Positions 6,900-12,344 of a DNA stretch of 12,344 nucleotides are shown piece by piece. Position 1 is the first letter of the stretch, and each line of letters starts with the position of its first letter. Under the pieces are notes generated by a model. It worked only from the letters and a program-made list of their open reading frames with translations, was not told the origin of the DNA and did not search any database. The translations under genes were made by a program, and so were the position numbers. This DNA comes from JAMCXS01 sp046705545 (GTDB lineage Bacteria > Acidobacteriota > Terriglobia > UBA7540), in contig JBJKQF010000257.1 of the NCBI GenBank assembly GCA_046705545.1, positions 1 through 12,344 of the forward strand, read 5' to 3'.

Positions 6900-7775
6900 A
6901 TGCGTTGGATCTATGTCGTGATTCTGGCGGCGGTTCAGGGCTTGGCGGAACTCCTGCCTGTTTCCAGTTCCGCCCACGTCATCGTAATGGCGAAGCTCCT
7001 CCATCAAAATATGTCGACACCGGAGAATGCCTTGCTGCTGGTGATGCTGCACACGGGAACCATGTTTGCAGTGATCGTCTATTTCTGGCAGCAGTGGGTG
7101 GACACCTTCTTTTCATCCTGGGGAGCGTTTTATCACTTTGCCCGCATGGTCTTTGTGGCCTGTCTTCTCACCGGAGTCGTAGGACTTCCGCTCATCCTGG
7201 GCGTGGAACACATCCTGAGCCACGGGAATCATCATGTGGCAATAGAGGCCCTATTTAACAAGCTCAACTGGATTGCTCCGGCATTGGCGGCTGTCGGCCT
7301 TCTCATCCTCTGGTCCGGACTGCGCGAGGCACGCAACCCAGAAACCCCGTCAACAGTTGGGCGTCGCACGGTCACCTGGCTGCAGGCAATCGTGATGGGA
7401 ATTCTGCAAGGCGTGGCAATTCCTTTCCGTGGATTCTCCCGATCCGGCGCGACCATCTCCGGCGCGCTGCTGGCCGGAGGCGACCGCATCCCCGTCGAGT
7501 CCTTCAGCTTCGCCATCGTCGTTGCCATCACGCCGCTGGCCATCGCCCGCGAAGCCTACCGCCTGGTGCACGCCGATGCAATCGCCGGGGTTCGCCTCAA
7601 CCTGGCCACAGCGCTGGCGCCCAGCCTGCTGGGCATGGTCTGCGCCTTCTTCGCCGGTCTCTTGGCGCTCAAATGGCTCTCACGCTGGCTGGAGCAGGGA
7701 CGTTGGTATCTTTTTGGAATTTACTGCCTGGCGGCTTCCGCCGTGGTCATGCTGCTCTCTCTGCGAGGTTGGTAG
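6900..7775 (+). CDS. uppP: Undecaprenyl-diphosphatase, divergent UppP/BacA subtype
   Basis: A 291-residue inner-membrane enzyme that dephosphorylates undecaprenyl diphosphate, recycling the lipid carrier for peptidoglycan and O-antigen synthesis; overproduction gives bacitracin resistance in relatives. Both family signatures are visible. QGLAELLPVSSSAH (13-26) corresponds to the (E/Q)GxxExxPxSSxxH motif with Glu17. PFRGFSRSGATISG (175-188) corresponds to the PGxSRSGxT motif but has two extra residues (Phe-Arg) before the glycine. About seven to eight hydrophobic segments fit the usual topology. The start has AGGAAGG upstream. It lies 38 bases after the PmtA-like gene and converges on thiC. 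It clearly belongs to the family, in the subgroup with the PFRG variant. I see no reason to call it inactive. Confidence 0.92.
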   Translation: MRWIYVVILAAVQGLAELLPVSSSAHVIVMAKLLHQNMSTPENALLLVMLHTGTMFAVIVYFWQQWVDTFFSSWGAFYHFARMVFVACLLTGVVGLPLILGVEHILSHGNHHVAIEALFNKLNWIAPALAAVGLLILWSGLREARNPETPSTVGRRTVTWLQAIVMGILQGVAIPFRGFSRSGATISGALLAGGDRIPVESFSFAIVVAITPLAIAREAYRLVHADAIAGVRLNLATALAPSLLGMVCAFFAGLLALKWLSRWLEQGRWYLFGIYCLAASAVVMLLSLRGW

Positions 7776-7810
7776 GGCACACAGGCCTGCTGCAAGCTGG
7801 GGCAAACACC

Positions 7811-7827
7811 CTGAACCCGTGGTTCAG
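7811..7827. terminator. Candidate terminator hairpin between convergent uppP and thiC
   Basis: A perfect 7-bp stem with a three-base loop, CTGAACC-CGT-GGTTCAG, centrally placed in the 84-base gap between the converging uppP and thiC genes. The position suits a bidirectional terminator. Neither side has a good T-run (minus: GGTGTTTGCC; plus: CACCGGGCG), so Rho-independent action is uncertain. Confidence 0.4.
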
Positions 7828-7859
7828 CACCGGGCGTGACCAGCCAAATTTCTTCAGGC

Positions 7860-9254
7860 CTACTTCCCGACCTTGGTCAACAACTCCACAAACTTCTGCT
7901 CGCGGTCTTTCTGGTTGAGGCCGAGGTGTTTCTCCATCACCTGCGTGGTGTTCATGGAGCAGAACTTGGGACCGCACATCGAGCAGAAGGCGGCGTCTTT
8001 GTAGTAGTCGTCGCCGAGAGTTTCATCGTGCATGGCGCGGGCCGCTTCCGGGTCGAGGGAAAGCTCAAACTGCTTGTTCCAGTCGAAGAGGAAGCGCGCG
8101 TAAGAAAGCGCGTCGTCGCGGTCACGGGCGCCCGGACGGTGGCGCGCCACGTCGGCGGCGTGCGCGGCGATCTTGTAAGCAATAATGCCCTGCCGCACAT
8201 CGTCCTTATTCGGCAAACCCAGGTGCTCTTTCGGCGTGACGTAGCAGAGCATGGAAGCGCCGTGCCAGCCGATCATGGCGGCGCCGATGGCGGAGGTAAT
8301 GTGGTCGTAGCCGGGAGCGATGTCGGTGACCAGCGGCCCCAGCGTGTAGAAGGGCGCTTCGCTGCACAGCTCCATTTCCTTATCTACCTGGAGCTTGATC
8401 TGGTCCAGAGGGATGTGCCCCGGCCCTTCAATCATCACCTGCACGTCATACACCCAGGCCTTGCGGGTCAGATCGGCCAGGGTTTTGAGCTCGGCAAACT
8501 GCGCTTCATCGCTGGCGTCGGCCAGGCAGCCGGGCCGCAGCCCGTCCCCCAGCGAAAATGAAACGTCGTACTTCTGGAAGATTTTGCAGATTTCTTCAAA
8601 GTGCGTATAAAGGAAATTCTCCTGGTCGTTTTCCGCCGACCACTGCGCCATGATGGCCCCGCCGCGGCTGACGATACCGGTGATGCGCTTGCGGGTCAGG
8701 GGAATGTATTCGCGCAGAACGCCGGCGTGGATGGTCATGTAATCAACGCCCTGTTCGGCCTGCTCCTCGATCACTTCCAGCATGACGGCGGGGGTGAGGT
8801 CGCGGACCCGGGGGACGCGCGCCAGCGCCTCGTAAATAGGCACGGTGCCGATGGGCACCGGGCTGTGGCGCAGGTTGGCTTCGCGGATGGCGTGGATGTC
8901 GCCGCCGGTCGAAAGGTCCATCACCGTGTCCGCGCCGAAGTGTACGGAGGCGTGCAGCTTTTCGAGTTCCGTCTCCAGGTTCGAGGTGGTCGCGGAGTTT
9001 CCGATGTTGGCGTTGATCTTGCATTTCGCCGCGACCCCGATCGCCATCGGCTCAAGCTCCACATGGCGGATGTTGGCGGGGATGATCATGCGGCCGCGTG
9101 CGACTTCCTCGCGCACCACTTCCGGCGCAAGGTTCTCGCGCTTCGCCACATACTCCATCTCTTCCGTCACCACGCCCTGGCGGGCATAATGCATCTGGGT
9201 CACAACCGGCCCCGTACGTTTTTGAACCCATTCACTGCGCAATGGAAGCGCCAT
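7860..9254 (-). CDS. thiC: Phosphomethylpyrimidine synthase ThiC (short form)
   Basis: A 464-residue radical-SAM enzyme that rearranges aminoimidazole ribotide into hydroxymethylpyrimidine phosphate, the pyrimidine half of thiamine. The C-terminal cluster motif CSMCGPKFC gives C424, C427 and C432, the CxxCxxxxC pattern that binds the [4Fe-4S] cluster. Core signatures include NANIGNSATTS (81-91), the FGADTVMDLSTGGD block (106-119), SRGGAIMAQW (196-205), SLGDGLRPGC (234-243) and EGPGHIP (276-282). At 464 residues it is the short form without the N-terminal domain found in Escherichia coli ThiC (about 630). The start has GGAAGGGG eight bases upstream. It is the last gene of the moaA-nadA-DUF2203-thiC run, 89 bases after DUF2203. 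I found no TPP riboswitch in the gap, nor upstream of the DUF2203 gene. Confidence 0.97.
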   Translation of the reverse strand: MALPLRSEWVQKRTGPVVTQMHYARQGVVTEEMEYVAKRENLAPEVVREEVARGRMIIPANIRHVELEPMAIGVAAKCKINANIGNSATTSNLETELEKLHASVHFGADTVMDLSTGGDIHAIREANLRHSPVPIGTVPIYEALARVPRVRDLTPAVMLEVIEEQAEQGVDYMTIHAGVLREYIPLTRKRITGIVSRGGAIMAQWSAENDQENFLYTHFEEICKIFQKYDVSFSLGDGLRPGCLADASDEAQFAELKTLADLTRKAWVYDVQVMIEGPGHIPLDQIKLQVDKEMELCSEAPFYTLGPLVTDIAPGYDHITSAIGAAMIGWHGASMLCYVTPKEHLGLPNKDDVRQGIIAYKIAAHAADVARHRPGARDRDDALSYARFLFDWNKQFELSLDPEAARAMHDETLGDDYYKDAAFCSMCGPKFCSMNTTQVMEKHLGLNQKDREQKFVELLTKVGK

Positions 9255-9343
9255 GGTCTTTTCCCCTTCCTTGCAATTGCTGAATCTTTTAGCTTACCGC
9301 CCTGCCGTGCGCCCTTCAACGTGCAGACAGCCGCAGAATTCCT

Positions 9344-9793
9344 TCACTGGACGCGCGGGCTGCCGGAAGCAGGATTTTCCGGAGAATCACCTTCCAGGCG
9401 TTTGCGTCCGGCAAATCCTTCCTCGATCCCGTGCCAGTACTCGATCCGACTCTCGCCGAGCTTCCAGCAGAGCAGGGCTTCCTGCCCTTCGACAATGCTC
9501 GGGAAATCCACCAACCCCTCGTCGAGGTCCTTGACCAGGCAGCCGGTGGTCTGAATCTCCTCCAGGATTTCCAGCATTTTGGCCGACTCCTGATCGCGTT
9601 CCGACTTCTTCTTCACCAAATCGGAGTAAGGAGGGTAGGAACCGCCCAGAACCATGATCCGCGAGGCCGCATTCGACAATTCACTTTGCAGAGCGTCGAT
9701 GGCCTGCTTTTGGGCCAGAGCCCGCTTGAGAGACTCTTCAATCAGCGGGAGAAGCTTTTCAGCTTCCTCCCGGCTAAAATGTTTGCTGCTCAT
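9344..9793 (-). CDS. DUF2203-family protein
   Basis: A 149-residue protein of unknown function. The family signature is the block GCLVKDLDEGLVDFP, then EALLCWKLGESRIEYWH and GFAGR (84-130). The N-terminal half (5-85) is mostly charged amphipathic helix and may form a coiled coil. The C-terminal 20 residues are low-complexity. There is no signal or membrane segment. I chose the ATG at 9793, where the family similarity begins (MSSKHFSREEAEKLLPLIEE). The reading frame runs open upstream to 10069, but that extension overlaps nadA out of frame, is Pro/Gly/Arg-rich and looks like shadow; another in-frame ATG at 9865 has its AGGA touching the start codon. It lies between nadA and thiC, 119 and 89 bases from them. 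The neighbours suggest, but do not show, a link to cofactor or iron-sulfur metabolism. Confidence 0.85.
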   Translation of the reverse strand: MSSKHFSREEAEKLLPLIEESLKRALAQKQAIDALQSELSNAASRIMVLGGSYPPYSDLVKKKSERDQESAKMLEILEEIQTTGCLVKDLDEGLVDFPSIVEGQEALLCWKLGESRIEYWHGIEEGFAGRKRLEGDSPENPASGSPRVQ

Positions 9794-9912
9794 GGTCCCG
9801 ATTCCTACCCTGGCATCAGGCTCGCTGACGGCAGGTTCCTTCGAATTTTCGCCTTGCTCCCTCATTCCTTTGACCCGCCGGAAGCTCCAAGGCAACTCCG
9901 TCTGCGCGGGCT

Positions 9913-11016
9913 TTACACAATCTCCAGCATGCGGTCGAGCGCCAAGTGAGCCCAGCGCCGCGTCTCGTCGTCCACCTGAATGCGGTTCACCACTTGGGCC
10001 TCCGCCAGGCTCTCCAGAACCCAGCAAAGGTGTTGGGGTGAAATGCGGAACATTGTGCTGCACAGGCATCCGCAGTCATCCAGCGAGATCACCGTGCGGT
10101 CAGGATATTCTTGCGCCAGGCGCTTGACCAGGTGAATTTCCGTCCCGATAGCCCACCGGCTTCCAGGCTCGCCTTCACGGATGCGCTTGATGATGAACTC
10201 CGTGGAGCCTACCTCATCCGCCAACTCGCAAACTTCCCAGGAGCATTCCGGATGGGCAATCACCCGAATGCCCGGATAATCCCGTCGCGCGCGCTCAACG
10301 TGCTGAGGCAGAAAACGCTGATGAACCGAGCAGTGGCCTTTCCACAAAATCACGCGCGCCACGCGAACCGCTTCCTCGCTCAGGCCGCCCATCTCCTGGC
10401 GCGGGTCCCAAACGGCCATGGCCTCGAGAGGAACACCCAGGCGGTAAGCAGTGTTCCGGCCCAAGTGCTCGTCGGGCATAAACAGCCCCTTCTCGCCTCG
10501 ATCGAGGGCCCAAGCCATCACCTTCTGCGCGTTCGAGGAGGTACAAACCGCTCCGCCCTTCCGGCCCACAAAAGCCTTAATCGCCGCCGTGGAATTGATA
10601 TAGGTAACGGGCACCATGCTGCCGCCGCCGGTAGCGCGGGAAATCTCTTCCCAGCAGACTTCCACCTGATCCTGGTCGGCCATATCGGCCATCGAGCACC
10701 CGGCGTTCAGGTCCGGAAGAATCACCACCTGATGCGTGTCGCGCAGAATGTCCGCGCTCTCCGCCATAAAGTGCACGCCGCAGAAGACGATGTATTCGGC
10801 TTCTTTGCGGCTGGCCGCCAGGCGCGAGAGCTTGAGAGAATCGCCCAGGTAATCTGCGAACTTGACGACTTCATCCCGTTGATAATGGTGGCCCAGAATC
10901 ACCACCCGGGAGCCGAGCGTCCCCTTGGCGCGCTCGATACGCGCGTCCAACTGGTCTTCGGACAGCTCGACATAACTCTCCGGCAGATAATTCAAGGTGC
11001 TCGTCGTTATGCCCAT
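9913..11016 (-). CDS. nadA: Quinolinate synthase NadA
   Basis: A 367-residue [4Fe-4S] enzyme that condenses iminoaspartate with dihydroxyacetone phosphate to give quinolinate, the precursor of NAD. Recognisable blocks are LGHHYQ (41-46), FADYLGDSLKLS (53-64), FCGVHFMAESA (78-88), NAGCSMADM (104-112), STAAIKA (142-148), SSNAQKV (160-166) and HPECSW (255-260). Cluster ligands are predicted as C107, C229 (GHCSVH) and C319 (in DDCGCLCSTM). This 122- and 90-residue spacing resembles Bacillus subtilis NadA rather than the E. coli type. The start at 11016 has AGGG upstream and begins MGITTST. It lies 101 bases downstream of moaA. No nadB or nadC is present in the window, so the aspartate-oxidising partner must be encoded elsewhere. 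Confidence 0.97.
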   Translation of the reverse strand: MGITTSTLNYLPESYVELSEDQLDARIERAKGTLGSRVVILGHHYQRDEVVKFADYLGDSLKLSRLAASRKEAEYIVFCGVHFMAESADILRDTHQVVILPDLNAGCSMADMADQDQVEVCWEEISRATGGGSMVPVTYINSTAAIKAFVGRKGGAVCTSSNAQKVMAWALDRGEKGLFMPDEHLGRNTAYRLGVPLEAMAVWDPRQEMGGLSEEAVRVARVILWKGHCSVHQRFLPQHVERARRDYPGIRVIAHPECSWEVCELADEVGSTEFIIKRIREGEPGSRWAIGTEIHLVKRLAQEYPDRTVISLDDCGCLCSTMFRISPQHLCWVLESLAEAQVVNRIQVDDETRRWAHLALDRMLEIV

Positions 11017-11117
11017 GATAGCCCTGCCTATTATTCTATCATTCCGGACCGCTCCCGCGCCTGCCCTCCTCGCGGCGAATGCTTCGGCTCACTCAGCCTG
11101 ACACATCCGGAAGTTTC

Positions 11118-12113
11118 CTATCCCCCGATGTAAACCATCGTCCGCGAGGGCTGCACGAAGTCGGGCTCGTTAATCCGGTGGCCCGGTTCCTTATGGTAAA
11201 CAACCTCTTGGATGAACTTTGCAACCTCAGCGTCGCCCGCGCCGCTTCGCATGATCTGTCCCACGTTGTGCTCGCCCAGTGAGAACAGGCACGTCCGGAA
11301 CCTTCCGTCGGCGGTCACTCGGATGCGGCTGCATTGGCCGCAAAACGGAATCGACACAGGCGCGACGATGCCGATCTCTCCCTGGCCGTCTTCAAAACGG
11401 TAGCGCAGGGCGGTCTCACTCGCTGCGTGCCGCGCAACCTCGACCAGCGGGAAAACGGGACGGATGGTGTCCACGATCTCCTTGGCGGTCACCACGAGCG
11501 AACGGTTCCAGGTGTGGTCCGCGTCCAGAGGCATGAACTCGATGAAGCGCACGATCAGCTTCTTCTCCCGCGCTAGCTTGGCAAACCCCAAGATCTCGCC
11601 TTCATTGAATCCCCGCACCAGCACTACGTTGATCTTGACCGGGTCGAGCCCGGCTTCGAGAGCGGCATCCACGCCTTTCAGCACGCGCTCAAAGGAACCC
11701 GGGGTCCGCGTGATCGCCGCGAATCTTTCCGGATGGGCGGAATCCATGCTGATGTTCACCCGGCGTACCCCGGCGCGGGCCATCTCCTGCGCCTTATCCG
11801 CCAGCAGGTAGCCGTTGGTCGTCACGGCCAGATCATCGAGACCCTCAATCCCGCTCAGCCGGGCCATGAAGTCGATGACCCCCTCGCGCAGCAGCGGCTC
11901 GCCGCCCGTCACGCGAATCTTGCGGATTCCCATGCCCACTAAGATGCCGGCCAGCCTGTGGAACTCATCCCAGGTCAGCAGGTCGCGGTGCGGGAAGTAG
12001 TTCTTGGGATCGGCGGACTTGCAGTAAACGCACCGGAAGTTGCAGCGGTCGGTGACGGAAATTCGCAGGTCATGAATGTCCCGGCCGTATTGATCTCGCA
12101 GCATACGTTGCAC
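11118..12113 (-). CDS. moaA: GTP 3',8-cyclase MoaA
   Basis: A 331-residue radical-SAM enzyme for the first step of molybdenum cofactor synthesis, converting GTP to the cyclised precursor that MoaC turns into cyclic pyranopterin. The N-terminal cluster motif is C24-NFR-C28-VY-C31 within ISVTDRCNFRCVYC, and GGEP (70-73) binds SAM. The second cluster is bound by C258, C261 and C275 (CGQCSRIRVTADGRFRTC). The protein ends in Gly-Gly, the C-terminal motif MoaA needs for activity. The start is either GTG 12113 or ATG 12104 (MLRDQYGRD); a TGA lies in frame just upstream of the GTG, and neither start has a strong ribosome binding site. It is the first gene of a run leading to nadA, DUF2203 and thiC. 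Its leader carries a terminator/antiterminator pair, which suggests regulation by attenuation. Confidence 0.96.
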   Translation of the reverse strand: MQRMLRDQYGRDIHDLRISVTDRCNFRCVYCKSADPKNYFPHRDLLTWDEFHRLAGILVGMGIRKIRVTGGEPLLREGVIDFMARLSGIEGLDDLAVTTNGYLLADKAQEMARAGVRRVNISMDSAHPERFAAITRTPGSFERVLKGVDAALEAGLDPVKINVVLVRGFNEGEILGFAKLAREKKLIVRFIEFMPLDADHTWNRSLVVTAKEIVDTIRPVFPLVEVARHAASETALRYRFEDGQGEIGIVAPVSIPFCGQCSRIRVTADGRFRTCLFSLGEHNVGQIMRSGAGDAEVAKFIQEVVYHKEPGHRINEPDFVQPSRTMVYIGG

Positions 12114-12287
12114 CGAACCCGCTCAATTGACAGGAAATAGATCCAATCGCTGGCGCGACTTTGCCCCAAAAATAAAAACACCTACCCGTATTCGGCGTAG
12201 GCCCGTCCCCCTTTCCAAATACGGGAGGCGCCCGGATTTCTCCGCGCACCCTATCGGCCGATGGGGCATGGGTTGTTGGATGTTCCT
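12114..12287 (-). promoter_or_regulatory. Structured moaA leader: candidate riboswitch or attenuator
   Basis: Non-coding leader with mutually exclusive pairings. CCCGTATT (12218-12225, minus-strand reading) is fully complementary to AATACGGG (12185-12192); forming it would destroy the terminator hairpin at 12181-12201. A third option pairs CCCGT (12221-12225) with ACGGG (12202-12206), which would free the terminator. Upstream is a hairpin with GCGC and GGA arms and a GAAA tetraloop (12228-12247), and a perfect palindrome ATCGGCCGAT (12253-12262). This is the normal layout of an aptamer followed by an expression platform. Given the downstream gene, a Moco/Tuco-type riboswitch is the first hypothesis, but I could not confirm its consensus. 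Other possibilities are a protein-controlled attenuator or simply the terminator of an upstream gene. Confidence 0.5.
12168..12201 (-). terminator. Intrinsic terminator in the moaA leader
   Basis: On the minus strand CCTAC (12197-12201) pairs with GTAGG (12181-12185), and CCG (12193-12195... within GCCG) pairs with CGG around an AATA loop, with one bulged G: eight base pairs in all. It is followed directly by TG, five T, an A and five T (12168-12180). This is the clearest Rho-independent terminator in the window. It lies 54 bases upstream of the moaA start, where it would either end an upstream transcript or control moaA by attenuation. Confidence 0.8.
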
Positions 12288-12344
12288 TTAGCTCCCAAAG
12301 GCTCGGAGAACAATCTCATCGTAGCCTAACTTCCAGATAGGAGC
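12288..12344 (-). CDS. Possible 3' end of an upstream gene (very tentative)
   Basis: From the right window edge one minus-strand frame is open for 18 codons (ending LRAFGS) and stops at TAA 12288-12290. The other two frames stop earlier. The stretch is too short to identify any family, and an open run of this length is not rare by chance. If real, the downstream terminator could serve this gene. If not, the stretch belongs to the moaA leader. Confidence 0.15.
   Translation of the reverse strand, partial: APIWKLGYDEIVLRAFGS

Noticed and set aside
6512..7258. 248-codon open frame on the plus strand
   Set aside because: Overlaps the PmtA-like gene and uppP in another frame; Ser/Arg-rich and without a domain.
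7836..8561. 241-codon open frame on the plus strand
   Set aside because: Antisense to the conserved C-terminal half of thiC; shadow of high-GC coding.
8601..9554. 317-codon open frame on the plus strand
   Set aside because: Antisense to thiC and part of DUF2203; no ribosome binding site or recognisable domain.
9794..10069. N-terminal extension of the DUF2203 reading frame
   Set aside because: The added 92 residues are Gly/Pro/Arg-rich, partly overlap the nadA coding region out of frame, and precede the point where family similarity starts.
10111..11133. 340-codon open frame on the plus strand
   Set aside because: It is fully antisense to nadA and its family motifs are all on the minus strand; the plus-strand product resembles nothing and is rich in Arg/Ala/His as shadow frames in GC-rich DNA are.
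12275..12312. Apparent H-type pseudoknot (CTCC/GGAG interleaved with CCTTT/AAAGG) at the right edge
   Set aside because: The pairing exists, but the second connecting loop has only two bases to cross the stem, which is sterically doubtful, and the stretch may be coding; not strong enough to call a preQ1- or SAM-II-like RNA.
12267..12335. Short plus-strand frame starting MGHGLLDVPLAPK
   Set aside because: Only 22 codons, no ribosome binding site, and it overlaps the likely moaA leader structures.

Overview
This window is a GC-rich bacterial chromosome segment dominated by housekeeping and cofactor-biosynthesis genes. The protein style suggests Acidobacteriota: a TMTC-like glycosyltransferase with C-terminal TPRs, a Gly/Trp/Tyr-rich secreted PEGA protein, a DUF2203 protein, a short-form ThiC and a Bacillus-type NadA. 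That placement is inference from gene content; no rRNA or phylogenetic marker was tested. There are no mobile elements, CRISPR arrays, tRNAs or phage genes that I can see, and ten of the eleven firmly supported genes are complete.

Layout, left to right. (1) 1-1109, minus strand: an orphan Rieske [2Fe-2S] ferredoxin followed by mutM/fpg, which runs off the left edge. (2) 1110-1497: a 388-base divergent intergenic region with two hairpin-forming inverted repeats and a TATAAT box on the minus strand; it is probably the structured leader of the Rieske gene. (3) 1498-2511, plus: a zinc-type alcohol dehydrogenase with an incomplete structural-zinc lobe. (4) 2629-5166, minus: a class I methyltransferase followed by a 590-residue membrane protein (TMTC-like GT-C mannosyltransferase plus TPRs) that starts at TTG. 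(5) 5346-7775, plus: a secreted PEGA-domain protein, a PmtA-like methyltransferase and a divergent-type undecaprenyl-diphosphatase, all pointing to the cell envelope. (6) 7860-12113, minus: moaA, nadA, a DUF2203 gene and thiC in that transcription order. (7) 12114-12344: the moaA leader, with a clear intrinsic terminator and a mutually exclusive antiterminator.

How the genes work together. The right-hand block makes or starts three cofactors: molybdopterin (MoaA), NAD (NadA) and the thiamine pyrimidine (ThiC). All three enzymes carry oxygen-sensitive [4Fe-4S] clusters, and the small uncharacterised DUF2203 protein sits among them. The middle block handles envelope lipids, undecaprenyl carrier recycling and probably protein glycosylation.

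The most interesting element is the moaA leader. It has the mutually exclusive terminator/antiterminator architecture of a riboswitch or attenuator in front of a molybdenum-cofactor gene, which makes a Moco-type RNA the leading hypothesis, but I could not verify the aptamer consensus. I found no convincing new multi-gene system in this window.
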